A stretch of DNA of 64,000 nucleotides from Ampelocalamus luodianensis (GCA_036346255.1 CM070639.1:26690165-26754164), one strand, 5' to 3'; positions 11,151 through 21,559 are shown, counted from the stretch's first letter. A program made the numbers and translations. Notes: a model not told the origin generated them from the sequence alone.

Positions 11151-11741
11151 TCAAACAATCTCGAATCGAGGAACTTGCTCTTCTCGCTTTACACAAGTCG
11201 GACCATAAAATGATCTTTCACCAGACTCAGACCAATTCAAAGGGGTCCTACAAGCTCTCCCATACAAGGCTTCAAAAGGTGACATTTGAATACTTGCTTG
11301 GTAGCTATTATTATAGGAAAATTCCACATATGGCAAAGATTTCTCCCAGTCTTTGCTATAAGATAGCACATAGGCTCGAAGAAGATCTTCCATTACTTGA
11401 TTCACTCTCTCAGTTTGACCACTAGTTTGAGGATGATAAACAGTACTGAAAGAGAGTTCAGTCCCCATAGCCTGATGAAGACAATTCCAAAAGTGGGAAG
11501 TAAATTGAGGGCCACAGTCAGAAACAATGACCTTGGGAACACCATGAAGACAAACAATTCTAGCAATATAAAGCTCTGCTAGCTGCTTGCCACTAAAGAT
11601 GGTTTTGACAGGAATAAAATGAGCCACCTTTGTCAAACGGTCGATGATTACCCAAATGGCATCAGATCCATTGGAAGTCTTGGGAAGACCAGTAACAAAA
11701 TCCATACCGATCTCCTCCCATTTCCAGCGTGGAATAGGCAA
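11151..11741 (-). CDS. E2 integrase catalytic core, open fragment
   Basis: This open 196-residue frame is the rve-type integrase core, which inserts the element DNA into the genome in the nucleus. Visible motifs are WKWEEIGMDFVTGLP with the first catalytic aspartate (about residue 14), VSDCGPQF with the second (about residue 75), and the HPQTSGQTERVNQ block with the glutamate. SDCGP replaces the usual SDRGP. LPYVEFSYNNSYQ and FEALYGR follow, as in Gypsy elements. The methionine is internal to a longer polyprotein and is not a true start; the upstream zinc-binding part is in another frame. Confidence 0.9.
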   Translation of the reverse strand: MPIPRWKWEEIGMDFVTGLPKTSNGSDAIWVIIDRLTKVAHFIPVKTIFSGKQLAELYIARIVCLHGVPKVIVSDCGPQFTSHFWNCLHQAMGTELSFSTVYHPQTSGQTERVNQVMEDLLRAYVLSYSKDWEKSLPYVEFSYNNSYQASIQMSPFEALYGRACRTPLNWSESGERSFYGPTCVKREEQVPRFEIV

Positions 11742-12149
11742 AGGTGAAGGGTACCGGTGGCTTGGATGTTGGCATTAACCCTTTGGCAAATATCACATTC
11801 AAGAACATCTTGAGCGATTTGCCTCTTCATTTGGCTCCACCAAAATATTTTCTTCAAATCTGATACATCTTGGTACTCTAGGATGCAAAGAAAATTTGGA
11901 ATTATGAGCCTCTCTGAAAATTAGACTCCTCGATTGAGGATCTGCAGTACTACCAAGCGATTGCGATATCGAATCATACCGCGATCATCCTCGGAAAAAC
12001 TCGTTGGCTTTACGCTTTCAAGTTCTCCTTAATTTGGCTACCTCGGCATCGGTTTACGGGCCTCAAGAATCTGAGATTCCAATGTAGGCTCCACTTGTAA
12101 TGCGTGAGAAATCCTTCCTCCACTAATTCAAGACTTAGGCACCGAAAAT
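11742..12149 (-). pseudogene. E2 integrase N-terminal zinc-binding region, broken
   Basis: The minus strand shows FWWSQMKRQIAQDVLECDICQ (about 11780-11850), the second half of the HHCC zinc-binding module. A degraded linker to RNase H follows up to 12149, with no open frame and visible base loss against H (35270-35400). The frame changes near 11740, where it overlaps the core fragment. Confidence 0.75.
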
Positions 12150-12430
12150 CAGCACACAAGTCCTTGGCGCAGTAGAGAGAACATGCGATTTGCACTTTGT
12201 GACTTCGCTAAAGCATCAGCCACAACATTGGCCTTACCAGGGTGATAATGAATACCCATGTCGTAGTCCTTGATCAATTCAAGCCATCTTCTTTGCCTCA
12301 TATTCAAATCAGATTGAGTGAATATGTACTTCAGGCTTTTATGATCGGTATAGATCTCACAACGATTACCGAGAAGGTAATGTCGCCAAATCTTCAATGC
12401 ATGGACTACGGCAGCCAATTCCAAATCATG
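12150..12430 (-). pseudogene. E2 RNase H, second half
   Basis: It begins at the TRG insertion point with HDLELAAVVHALKIW, followed by IYTDHKSLKYIFTQ, RQRRWLELIKDYD and YHPGKANVVADALAKS. These are the second half of a Gypsy RNase H, which removes RNA from the RNA:DNA hybrid. The first half is at 17705-17850, on the far side of TRG. The 12505-12149 frame runs from TRG LTR sequence straight into this exon-like piece, so its first 23 residues or so are not E2 protein. Confidence 0.88.
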
Positions 12431-12435
12431 AGTGG

Positions 12436-13404
12436 TGATGGAGGCGGGGTTCCCGATCTTTCGATGAGATTGATAAATATCGATTTTGGTGGAGGTGACT
12501 CTCACAATCCGACTACAACCGTACGACGACGCTTGCGCCTTAGCAATCGTTGAACCAACTCCGCGACGTTATTGACCGTGCTGGAAACGCGATCAACCTG
12601 ACCACGAAGGCCTATTCCTGCATGCAATCGAAGAACACGCAAGAACAAGATAAAACGCAATCTGAAATTGCAAATATGGATTGAAATATTTATAAATTGG
12701 GATTCCGAAAGTTGTCTTGACAAGTGGTCATCCGACACAACTGAAGAACAGAAGTTTGCACAATGGCTAAACCTTAACTCAACGAAATCCAAGAAAAACT
12801 AGAGGGGTGCGGCCTCCGTATATAGGGGAGGGGGAGCCACACATCTAATAGAACCAGCGGGGTGGGACAAAATTTGCGGGTTACTGTTCATGTGAACAGT
12901 AACCACGCCCCCAAGTGGGCTGCCAGCAGATGGGCCAAGTTCAGTATGATTACAAAGCCCAAATTTGCCCAAACAAGTAATATGACGTCTTCTTTTGATG
13001 ATTGTGACCAGTCCAGAAGGAATTTGAAGGTGAGACCAGATCCGTTTGAAAGAGGACGAAATAAGATTTCAATCAAGTACTCGTGGACCTCCAACGGACT
13101 CCGTATGTGAAAGTTATGCCTGTTTTAAGTTGGTGTTGTCAGGCTGATTCCGGAGGCCGAACTGGATTCCAAAACAGGTCCAGCTCGAATTGCTTGCTTG
13201 TCTTAGACCAAAAGTGACATGGTGCTGCACATATATATATATATATATATTTCATCATTAGGTAGCATCATATAGTTCATATAATATAAAGACACTCCTA
13301 AAAACAAGCTCACCTGATAATTTAAGTGAAACGTACGAGCTCTTATACTTGGAACAGTAAGCATAGTAAATATAGTTATATCCATAGGGGTCATGTCCTC
13401 ATCA
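12436..13404 (-). repeat. TRG 3' LTR
   Basis: It begins TGATGGAGGCGGGG and ends GTCCTCATCA. It matches 16735-17699 closely, and a (TA)n run near 13232-13250 differs in length between the copies. A TATA-like word (TATATAG, 12819-12825; CTATATA in sense) precedes the presumed transcript start. Near 13075-13175 it carries the line AACGGACTCCGTATG then AAAGTTATGCCTGTTTTA, which recurs in altered form inside TRG (16005-16040) and at 26800-26840. Confidence 0.95.
12819..12825 (-). promoter_or_regulatory. TATA-like box of TRG left LTR
   Basis: CTATATA in element sense within a GC-richer context, with CTCCCC runs close by. The right LTR has the same box at 17113-17120 (CTATATAA). Conservation in both copies is the main support. 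Confidence 0.6.
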
Positions 13405-13419
13405 TCCCCCCTTTCTTGA
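13405..13419 (-). other. TRG polypurine tract
   Basis: The sense strand reads TTCAAGAAAGGGGGGA directly before the 3' LTR. An AAGAAAGGGGGGA tract at this position is the standard primer for plus-strand synthesis. Confidence 0.85.
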
Positions 13420-14765
13420 AAACAAAGCCGTCCTCGGCTTTTGATAAGCTGAAAATAGGGTAACAAAGAAGCCAAAGTGTATGCATGGTATATGTATATG
13501 TCATCTGTTTAACGGTTCTTCGTTGTTGCACAATTAATGTTAGAAGACAACAATGACCATAAAAATCATTGTATTATTAACCCAAGAGTAATCATATATG
13601 TGAATGATCAAAACAAAAGTTCTCACACAACAATTATTGCAACTAGTTTTGCAAATGTAAGTGAAGCGTTTATGCAATTCAAATCTACGAAATTGTAAAC
13701 TTGCGGGGTTAGCACATATGGGCAAATCTACAACTTTTGGAATCATACAAAATTCATCCATATAATCAGATTTCAATCGAGCAAAATTCATCTAGCAATG
13801 GTGAAAAGATTTGTAAGTTCTTCCATAATTCAACATCTTTATTCAGATTGTCCACACTAGATGGTGTAATAAAGGTGAACACATAGGCATAGGATGAGCA
13901 CTAAATTTTATTTTACTCTCATATTGAACAAGATTCAAACACACAAGAATTGTTGTTCAAAACAACAAGCTTTAATTTATCCATGTAATCACAAGTTATG
14001 CATATTCGATAAACAATAAATTGATTGTCTACACCATAATCTCCAATCAAATTAAACTTATACCTGTGGGTGTAGGCACTAGACAAGCATTTTGAACATA
14101 CAATTTCGAAACTTTCTCCATAGCATGTGATAATTTCATAGGTGAATCCAACATAATGTAACACAAAGAATTAGCAGGAGAAATTCTAGTCAAAACTTCT
14201 TTATGTCTAACCAATTTCACATGATCATTATATGCGATTAACGCATCACATAAATCACTCAAAACAATGAGCAATTCAATTATTTCATCACATGGTGCAA
14301 TCAAATCAATGCATCAGATTCTCTACTTGAAATATGTGCATATCGAATTGTTTTCCACTAATTTTTGCTCTAAAATAGCATGAACAGTGGACAAATGTAG
14401 TTCTTCAAAATCATAGTCACCTTGAGTGATGATAGCACCATGATCTTTACCTTTTGGCTCTCCTCGGATGATGTAGGCGCTTCCATCTCCTCATCTTCCT
14501 TCTCAACCAATGGAGTATGTGGTGCAATCAACTCATTCTCCTCTTGGCATGGTTCTCAACTTCCCGCAAGTGGTTAGTCACGAGAAAAGACACAAACATA
14601 GGCTTGTTCGATGTTTCATATCATCATGTATTCTTAATTTCTCCTCAATCGACTTTCAACCTTACGAGCAAGTATAAACAAATGAGAGAGAGAATTATAT
14701 TCTTTATGAACAAGAAGGTCCTGAATTCCCGATTAAGTCCACTTAAGAATCTATTTTCGTAGCTT
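13420..14765 (-). other. TRG region downstream of gag, unrecognised coding-like blocks
   Basis: Several minus-strand frames of 80-85 codons lie here (13791-13540, 14164-13919, 14304-14047) in AT-rich sequence. Peptides such as FCMIPKVVDLPICANPASL and LCDALIAYNDHVKLVRHKEV look like protein rather than noise, but I do not recognise a family and see no DSGAS, FIDD or integrase motif. The blocks may be a decayed second protein or captured sequence. Part of 14400-14765 may be the decayed end of gag. Confidence 0.4.
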
Positions 14766-15210
14766 GACATGTTCCTCTAAACCACAACGCAACAAACGAG
14801 TTTTCAATTCATGATAGTATTCCTTACAGTTCTACTACCTTGATTTACACGTTGCAATCTAGCTAGTAAATAATCAAGCATGATATTTAGGAACGAATTC
14901 ATCTCTCAAAAGCTTCTTTAATGCATTCCAAGTTTGAGGCACTCTTCCATGTCTATTTAAATACTTCCACCAAAGTATTGCATCCTCAACAAAAACACTA
15001 GTGGCAGCTCTAATCTTTTGCCTATCAGACCAATCATAAAATTCAAATTCTTTTCTAATGCTATTTCCAGTCAACATAGGCATCAGGATCAAAGTTACCA
15101 GCAAAGGATGGAAATGCATACTTAAATTTACCTCGTTCAGGCACAGGAGATGAGTTAATGGTGTTGTTGATCTCCCAAAACTCTCTACTATGTGATCTTG
15201 AACCTGTCAT
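14766..15210 (-). pseudogene. TRG gag (Retrotrans_gag-type), two frameshifts
   Basis: The likely start is the methionine at 15210 (MTGSRSHSREF). FAGNFDPDAYVDWK follows, then in a second frame FEFYDWSDRQKIRAA, DAILWWKYL, TWNALKKLLRDEFVPKYH, then LARLQRVNQGS and YYHELKTRLLRCGLEEHVK. DPDAYxDW, WW and FVPxxY are hallmarks of the plant Gypsy Gag capsid domain. Both visible frame breaks fall at CTG words (near 15066 and 14838), which may be consensus error rather than decay. No zinc knuckle is evident. Confidence 0.85.
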
Positions 15211-16720
15211 GGTTAGCAGAAAACAAGCATATGTCTCTAGCAACTACTAGGATGTGGTGGTTCAAAAGTCACTCACACTCAAGCCTTTTATCGAGTTCTT
15301 ACCAATTCTTACCAAGCAAACAGGGGTGATCGACATCCAACGGTGTCAACGTATCTTGAAGATTGGATGGAGAGATTGCTAGAGAAGCTCGGCATGCGGT
15401 GTAGAAGAGGTGTAGCTGGGAAGGCTCAAGTATGGTAGCAAGGATTAGCAACAATCAATTCAGCAAATGCAAGTTGAATAAATGTTCAAAGTACTAGTCA
15501 ATATTGCTGATCCTAGCCTAATCAAAGCCTATCAAGAGAAGTGTATGCACGCACACGCAAAGATTAATGTGACTTGATGCAAGCAAAGGAAATTCTCACA
15601 CCAAATGCTAGAGAGACGCTAGCCAACTACTCAAACCTCGTGTAGGGGCACAAGATTGTTCACACGATGTAGAGCACAAAGATGCAATAACGTGCAATGT
15701 AAACAGCCCTCTAGATTGAGCAGAAACAATAACTAGTCTCAAGAGATGAAAACTCAAATTTTTATATGGCTTATATACACTCTTTTGAAAGGTTTCGACG
15801 AGATCTACAACTTTGCAGTTGAGGCGAACTCCAAATTCCGTAAGGAAGATCGAAGGAAACGGCAAAAACAAAAACCGAAAACTTGCAACGCGAATTCGGG
15901 GCCGAAGATGGCCGATTTTGGGGCACCTGGAGGGCAACAAGTGGCTTAGGTAGAAAAGATGTGCCTCGTCGTTAGCTTCGAAACAAGCACAAGAATGTCA
16001 AAAATGGACGCCGTATGCAAAAGTTATGCCCGTTTTACTGAAGGTGTCTCGGAAACGGAATCCTACTCGGACTCAAAACCGTCTCGTGTTCAATCTTGAA
16101 ATGACTATATCTTTTGATTCCGTGGGCCAAACTTGCTGAATTTTTTTTATGAAAGCTTGTGGCTATATGTAGAAGGTCTTCACTAATTTTTATGCACTTT
16201 TCTTTTCGTTTTCTTTTCTTATATTTTTTTACCATGGCTTTTGTTTTTGCGGTTGCCTCTTTCTCCTTCTACTATTTGGTCGACCTAGGATTTGCATAAG
16301 TCGCAAATAACATCACTCTCCCAAAAGATCACAACAATTCTCTCTCTTTTTTTTTGGATTAACAACCATACGAATTTTCTATTTTTGGTGCGGATTAGAG
16401 GAGTTCTAACCCACAAATTTTCTTTTTTTTAGATGTAAAAACTAAGAACCCTAAAAGAACGATCAAGCGACGCAAAGGAAACACGAGATGCAACTAGACA
16501 AAGACTAACTAGACAATAACTAGAACTAGAAATCAGCAACTAGACACGACGATGCAACCAATGATTCAACAAGCAAAATACCGAAAAGAAAATTGCAATG
16601 GCTCAAAGGGGTTCGGTACAGATGATAGATGCAATAATTTTTTTGGGCAATTTTCTGGACTCTAGGTATGAAAAACGAATCTACTACTAGAAAACTAGAA
16701 AATCTCACCGATCAACTGAA
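15211..16720 (-). other. TRG long leader upstream of gag
   Basis: This is 1.5 kb with no coding frame that I recognise. At about 16005-16100 it holds a segment similar to the TRG LTR itself (GCCGTATGCAAAAGTTATGC, then TCGGAAACGGAATCC). Homopolymers of T flank it near 16140-16440. Its length suggests a tolerated or captured insert in a non-autonomous element. Confidence 0.55.
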
Positions 16721-16732
16721 GCTCTGATACCA
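16721..16732 (-). other. TRG primer binding site (tRNA-iMet)
   Basis: The plus strand reads GCTCTGATACCA, i.e. TGGTATCAGAGC in element sense, two bases from the LTR. Minus-strand DNA synthesis would start here. Confidence 0.9.
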
Positions 16733-16734
16733 CC

Positions 16735-17699
16735 TGATGGAGGCGGGGTTCCCGATCTTTCGATGAGATTGATAAATATCGATTTTGGTGGAGGTGACTC
16801 TCACGATCCGACTACAACCGTACGATGACGCTTGCGCCTTAGCAATCGTTGAACTAACTCCGCGACGTTATTGACCGTGTTGGAAACGCGATCAACCTGA
16901 CCACGAAGGCCTATTCCTGCATGCAATCGAAGAACACGCAAGAACAAGATAAAACGCAATCTGAAATTGCAAATATGGATTGAAATATTTATAAATTGGG
17001 ATTCCGAAAGTTGTCTTGACAGGTGGTCATCCGACACAATCAAGAAGCAGTTTGCACAATGGCTAAACCTTAACTCAACGAAATCCAAGAAAAACTAGAG
17101 GGGTGGGCCTCCTTATATAGGTGAGGGGGAGCCACACATCTAATAGAACCAGCGGGGGGGGGGACAAAATTTGCGGGTTACTGTTCACGTGAACAGTAAG
17201 CACACCCCCAAGTGGGCCGCCAGCAGATGGGCCAAGTTCAGTATGATTACAAAGCCCAAATTTGCCCAAACAAGTAATATGACGTCTTCTTTTGATGATT
17301 GTGACCAGTCCAGAAGGAATTTGAAGGTGAGGCCAGATCCGTTTAAAAGAGGACGAAATAAGCTTTCAATCAAGTACTCGTGGACCTCCAACGGACTCCG
17401 TATGTGAAAGTTATGCCTGTTTTAAGTTGGTGTTGTCAGGCTGATTCCGGAGGCCGAACTGGATTCCAAAACAGGTCCAACTCGAATTGCTTGCTTGTCT
17501 TAGACCAAAAGTGACATGGTGCTGCACATATATATATATATATATTTCATCATTAGGTAGCATCATATAGTTCATATAATATAAAGACACTCCTAAAAAC
17601 AAGCTCACCTGATAATTTAAGTGAAGCGTACGAGCTCTTATACTTGGAACAGTAAGCATAGTAAATATAGTTATATCCATAGGGGTCATGTCCTCATCA
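16735..17699 (-). repeat. TRG 5' LTR
   Basis: It has TGATG...CATCA ends and is near-identical to 12436-13404. Differences include a G homopolymer (about 17154-17163), the (TA)n length and small indels. The target duplication AGTGG follows at 17700-17704. Few differences between the LTRs suggest a fairly recent insertion; identity was not calculated. Confidence 0.95.
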
Positions 17700-17704
17700 A
17701 GTGG

Positions 17705-18187
17705 GATAATTGACTTCATGAGGTCATAGAATTGCCTGGATGCATATGCCACAACTCGGCCTTCTTGCATAAGCACACAACCAAGCCCATGACGAGATGC
17801 ATCGCAGTAAATATCAAAGTTCTTATGAATATCCGGAAGAGTGAGAACTGGAGCTTTAGTCAAGAGAGTTCTCAAAAGCCGAAAACTCTCCTCACACTTA
17901 GCTGACCATTCAAATTTCTTCTCTTTTTGCAAAAGCTGAGTCAGAGGTCTAGCAATTTTGGAGAAATTTTCAATGAACCTACGGTAATAACCCGCAAGTC
18001 CAAGAAAACTTCGGATCTCAGAGACACTCTTGGGAGGCTTCAATCCGGTACATCTTGTACCTTACTTGGATCAACGATGATACCTCCTTCGGATAACACA
18101 TGTCCCGAAATGCAACTTCTTTGAGCGAAAGCACACTTGTCGAACTTAGCATACTGATCGATGCCGACGAAGTGTTTCGGACAAGTC
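17705..18187 (-). pseudogene. E2 RT C-terminus and RNase H first half
   Basis: The main frame (18043 leftward) reads KSVSEIRSFLGLAGYYRRF, IENFSKIARPLTQLL, FEWSAKCEESF, LTLPDIHKNFDIYCDASRHG and GRVVAYASRQF, ending at the TRG target duplication. These are the RT connection and the first RNase H aspartate block (YCDAS). The 18044-18187 piece (QYAKFDKCAFA and a GGIIVDPSK block) is in other frames. TRG cut RNase H immediately before HDLELAAV. Confidence 0.88.
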
Positions 18188-19468
18188 TCAAATGTTGTTC
18201 ATGGTCCTTATCGATTTGGAATAAATAAGGATGTCGTCAATGAACACGACAACGAACTTATCCAAGAAATCCATGAACACCGAATTCATAAGGTTCATGA
18301 AATAAATTTGGAGCATTGGTCGACCAAAGGACATCACGGTGTACTCGTACAAACCATAACGAGTAGAAAAAGCTGTTTTGGGAATGTCCTCAGCTCTAAC
18401 CTTGATTTGATGATAGCCCGATCGCAAATCAATCTTCGAAAAGACCCGGGCACCAACCAATTGATCAAAGAGATCATCAATTCGAGGCAAAGGATACTTG
18501 TTCTTGATAGTGACTTCATTTAACGGATGGTAATCTACACACATCCGCAAAGTGTTGTCCTTCTTCTTGACAAATAAAGCCGGGCATCCCCAAGGTGAGG
18601 AGCTCGGTCGAATGAATCCTTTGTCAAGCAACTCCCCGAGTTGTGTCTTTAATTCAGCCAACTCGTTGACAGGCATGCGATAAGGACTCCTGGATATAGG
18701 AGCAGTTCCAAGAACTAGTTCAATTACAAATTCCACTTCCCGGTCTGGTGGCAATCCGGGAAGGTGTTCAGGAAAGACATCAACATACTTACAAACAATT
18801 GGTACCAACTCCAAGGAAGGAGTAGTATCAACTTGGTGAGCACACATATGAGAACCCACTGTCCTGGATTGAAAGACGACTGAAGTGCCGCTTTCATTAA
18901 TTAAAGAAATGGATTTGCGAGCACAATTAATTTTCCCAAGGTTCTTAGATAACCAATCCATTCCCAAGATAACATCCAACCCTTTAGAATCTATCACAAT
19001 CAAATCAGCCCAAAAGTCTACCCCTTCAATATTTATATTGACATTACGGCAGACTTGATTAGTCATAAAGACTGATCCAGGTGAATGGATGATATGGGGT
19101 GGATGAAGATGATGCACAATTAAATGATGTTGAGTAGAAAATTGTCTACTAATAAATGAATGGGATGCTCCGGAATCAAATAAAACAACTGCAGTGCTAA
19201 AATTAACTAGGAGCATACCGAGAACAACTTCAGGAGTGATAGCTGCTTCCTCAGCAGTAATCTGGTTCATACGACCTCGAACTGGAACAGGGTCAGGCTT
19301 GACCACAGTCGAGGAAGGTGGTGCAGGTCGCACAATAGCTGGGGAAGGTGAAATAGGTGGTATCCCTTGAGCCTTGGCATAGCACTGATTGGCGAAATGC
19401 CCTGGACGCCCACAATGGTAGCATATAACTCCGCCCGACAAAGAATAACGGATGGTGGCGGTTTCCAC
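18188..19468 (-). CDS. E2 zinc knuckle, protease and reverse transcriptase, open fragment
   Basis: This 426-residue open frame is the best-preserved pol segment of the window. A perfect CX2CX4HX4C knuckle, CYHCGRPGHFANQC, is at residues 16-29 (19382-19423). The protease motif LFDSGASHSF is at about 96-105 and ILGMDWLS at about 168. The RT starts near residue 240, with APISRSPYRMP, then MCVDYHPLNEVT, KIDLRSGYHQI and the catalytic FVVVFIDDILIYS near the C-terminus. The family normally has FVDD or FIDD, so the active site is intact. The start codon is internal; the true polyprotein begins in gag, one frameshift away. Confidence 0.93.
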   Translation of the reverse strand: METATIRYSLSGGVICYHCGRPGHFANQCYAKAQGIPPISPSPAIVRPAPPSSTVVKPDPVPVRGRMNQITAEEAAITPEVVLGMLLVNFSTAVVLFDSGASHSFISRQFSTQHHLIVHHLHPPHIIHSPGSVFMTNQVCRNVNINIEGVDFWADLIVIDSKGLDVILGMDWLSKNLGKINCARKSISLINESGTSVVFQSRTVGSHMCAHQVDTTPSLELVPIVCKYVDVFPEHLPGLPPDREVEFVIELVLGTAPISRSPYRMPVNELAELKTQLGELLDKGFIRPSSSPWGCPALFVKKKDNTLRMCVDYHPLNEVTIKNKYPLPRIDDLFDQLVGARVFSKIDLRSGYHQIKVRAEDIPKTAFSTRYGLYEYTVMSFGRPMLQIYFMNLMNSVFMDFLDKFVVVFIDDILIYSKSIRTMNNI

Positions 19469-20426
19469 TAGGTATTGGTTGATTAGTGGAAGAGGATGGA
19501 CGAGGGCAAATCTGCCGCCTTGGTGGGAAGGGAGTTGGTGCTCGCGGTGGTCTAGGCACCCACATGCGAGGCCTTAGTGAGCTGCCACCAGGAATAAACT
19601 GAGAAGTCCACTGTCGCTTGCGTGACTCCTCCAATGCCTTGCTCTTGCTTTTGGCCACAATAGCCTTGTTGACCAAATGGGAGAAATTCCTAAAGTCATG
19701 CAAGGCTACAACCATCTGCAATTCTTCAGATAGCCCATTCAAGAACTGATTTCGACGACGAAGGTCAGTCGAAACATCATCAGGGGCGTATCTGGCAAGA
19801 AAGTTAAACTCATGCAGATACTCGGTCACTGACTTTTGCCCTTGCTTGAGAGCGAGAAATTCCTGTTGCTTGATCATCATTACTCCCTCAGGAATATGAG
19901 CTTCGCGAAAAGCCTCCACGAACTCGTCCCAAGTGGGAACATGTCCAGCAGGCTGAATGGCAAGGAGGTTATCCCACCATATGCTAGCTGGCCCATCAAG
20001 TTGATAACTGGCGAAGAGAACCTTTTCCCTCTCGGAACACTGAGCAATCAATAGCTTTTTCTCAATGGTCCGGCCGTCCTCAGCTTCCATGGGGTCTTGA
20101 GAGCTAGAGAACACTGGCGGGTTAGTCCGCTGAAAGTCAGCAAGACTGCCCTGCACATGGTGACCTCCTGCTCTGACGGCCGGTGCAACAGGGGAAGAAG
20201 TGTTGCGTGCAATCTGCTCCAAGATGCGCGTTTGGTCCATTCGATTGCGCTCGATTTGCATGAGCACATCGGCCATAGAAGGTGGTGGAGGAAGCTCCTC
20301 TTCCTGGGGACCACCTTGCGGACCCTGAGAGCTGGAAGGTTCAGTCGGCCCTCCCTGAGAATGGGGCACGGGAGTCGACATGCCCTTCCCTTGTTGCGCT
20401 TGCGCACGAGTAGTAGGTCCTGTCAT
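19293..20426 (-). CDS. E2 gag, open over most of its length
   Basis: It starts at 20426 with MTGPTTRAQAQQGKG, a plausible native start 1.34 kb from the primer site. A proline- and glutamine-rich N-terminus is followed by DVLMQIERNRMDQTR, ARNTSSP, GSLADFQRTNPP, the capsid core with SYQLDGPASIWWDNL and WDEFVEAFREAHIP, KSVTEYLHEFNFLARYAP, and a basic, proline-rich nucleocapsid lead-in (RKRQWTSQF). After about residue 320 (HHPLFF) the frame drifts, and the true sequence continues into the knuckle in the 19468 frame. Gag forms the particle that packages element RNA. Confidence 0.92.
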   Translation of the reverse strand: MTGPTTRAQAQQGKGMSTPVPHSQGGPTEPSSSQGPQGGPQEEELPPPPSMADVLMQIERNRMDQTRILEQIARNTSSPVAPAVRAGGHHVQGSLADFQRTNPPVFSSSQDPMEAEDGRTIEKKLLIAQCSEREKVLFASYQLDGPASIWWDNLLAIQPAGHVPTWDEFVEAFREAHIPEGVMMIKQQEFLALKQGQKSVTEYLHEFNFLARYAPDDVSTDLRRRNQFLNGLSEELQMVVALHDFRNFSHLVNKAIVAKSKSKALEESRKRQWTSQFIPGGSSLRPRMWVPRPPRAPTPFPPRRQICPRPSSSTNQPIPSGNRHHPLFFVGRSYMLPLWASRAFRQSVLCQGSRDTTYFTFPSYCATCTTFLDCGQA

Positions 20427-20842
20427 CCTGTTACCACACCATGGTTAACAACATAACAAGGATATACTCGGCAAACACAAACAAGGTTACAATTAAGAAA
20501 AAAAATAAACACTGTACATATAATGCATCATGTTATGTTATGCATTTAAATTAACACCAAGACCAAAACTTCATATATACAACAAAAGATTCGGTTCCAG
20601 TCTCACATCATAGTCGACCATAGAGGTCAGATTACAAACCAAAAGTTAAACTTACATATCCTGCACAAAACACCACTGCCCTATTACATACATTTTATTT
20701 AAGGGCAACTACTGAACCTAAAGACACCTATCCACGAGGATTCATCGTCGAGGTACTAGCATAAAGATCCCGATTAAAGTTCACCGGAAACTCATTCAAA
20801 AGATGAGCTCCAGGGGAACCCGTGTCAACAGGATCCAAAGGG
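20427..20842 (-). other. E2 spacer between upstream ORF and gag
   Basis: AT-rich stretch of about 400 bases with no open frame worth naming. It separates the upstream coding remnant from gag. I see no repeat or transposon end in it. Confidence 0.6.
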
Positions 20843-21559
20843 CTAATGAGACGCCTCGGGGAACCCAACAGTGGCTGATGACCTCCGTGAGGTGCGATCC
20901 GCAGGTGCGAGAAAACTCGCGATCATCCGGGCTTGGCGCACTTGTCCATAAACAGGCACGCACCCGGCCACTTCTGGAAGTCGATAAAGAGGTGGTGCAG
21001 TAGCAGCGGGAGAAGTCTCGTTGTCACCATAAAGCACATTGCGAGGGACGCGGTTCATGCTGACTCCAAGAAACAGGTACTCCTGGGCCTCATTAAGACG
21101 ACGCCGAAGTTTCCCACGGCTCCCTCACAGGCGATGGATTTGGTCCATGATGCGGACCATCTCGCCAACTGCCGCACTGGGGTCTTCGCCAAATCGTATC
21201 TCATCGAACATGCTCACTTGGAGGTAGGACCTTGATTCGGGAAGTGGTCATAGGGTGGTTGAGACAATTCAGTCAAATCATGACGAAGAAGGCTCATCAT
21301 CCTACTCGCGACTTCCGAATCGCCATAGCCTCGAGGTGGCAAGTGCTGGACACGAGGGGAACACCGCCGACTACATGCCTAGCGATGACGTTGATGAAGG
21401 CACGGTACTCCTCCATCCACGGGCCTCGGTCTCGTCGATAGATGGCATACTCCTATTTGGTAGGTGAAATTGGCTCGCCACATCATGTCCCGTAGCAAAG
21501 CTGGAACCCCATCAACATCCTCGGCTCGGGTCTCCTTGACCAAGTACCACCCACTCATC
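20843..21559 (-). pseudogene. E2 extra ORF upstream of gag, unknown function
   Basis: A coding remnant on the sense strand starts with MSGWYLVKETRAEDVDGVPA at 21559. It continues in shifted frames through RRDRGPWMEEYRAFINVIA, HLPPRGYGDSEVASRMMS, MFDEIRFGEDPSAAVGEMV, RRRLNEAQEYLFLGVSMN and APPLYRLPEVAGCVPVYG. The total is roughly 230-240 residues. The peptides are dense and protein-like through several frame changes, so this was a real protein. I do not recognise it. E1, H and N have no equivalent. An extra ORF before gag (ORF0-like) or a captured host fragment are both possible. Confidence 0.65.

Larger units (their letters stand above)
12436..17699 (-). mobile_element. TRG: complete gag-only (TR-GAG type) LTR element
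   Basis: This is a full element: two direct LTRs of 969 and 965 bases with TGATG...CATCA ends, a tRNA-iMet primer site next to the right LTR and a polypurine tract next to the left LTR. The perfect target duplication AGTGG lies at 12431-12435 and 17700-17704. It splits E2 RNase H. Between the LTRs only a Gypsy-type gag is recognisable (about 15210-14766). I find no protease, RT or integrase motif in any frame. It must have used proteins of another element. The published class of such gag-only elements is TR-GAG; membership is my inference. Confidence 0.93.

Noticed and set aside
12242..12553. 103-codon plus-strand frame across the E2/TRG boundary
   Set aside because: It is antisense to RNase H and spans two elements, so it cannot be a native gene.
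13232..13252. (TA)n run as a separate repeat locus
   Set aside because: It is part of the TRG LTR and occurs in both copies with slightly different length; ordinary microsatellite slippage.
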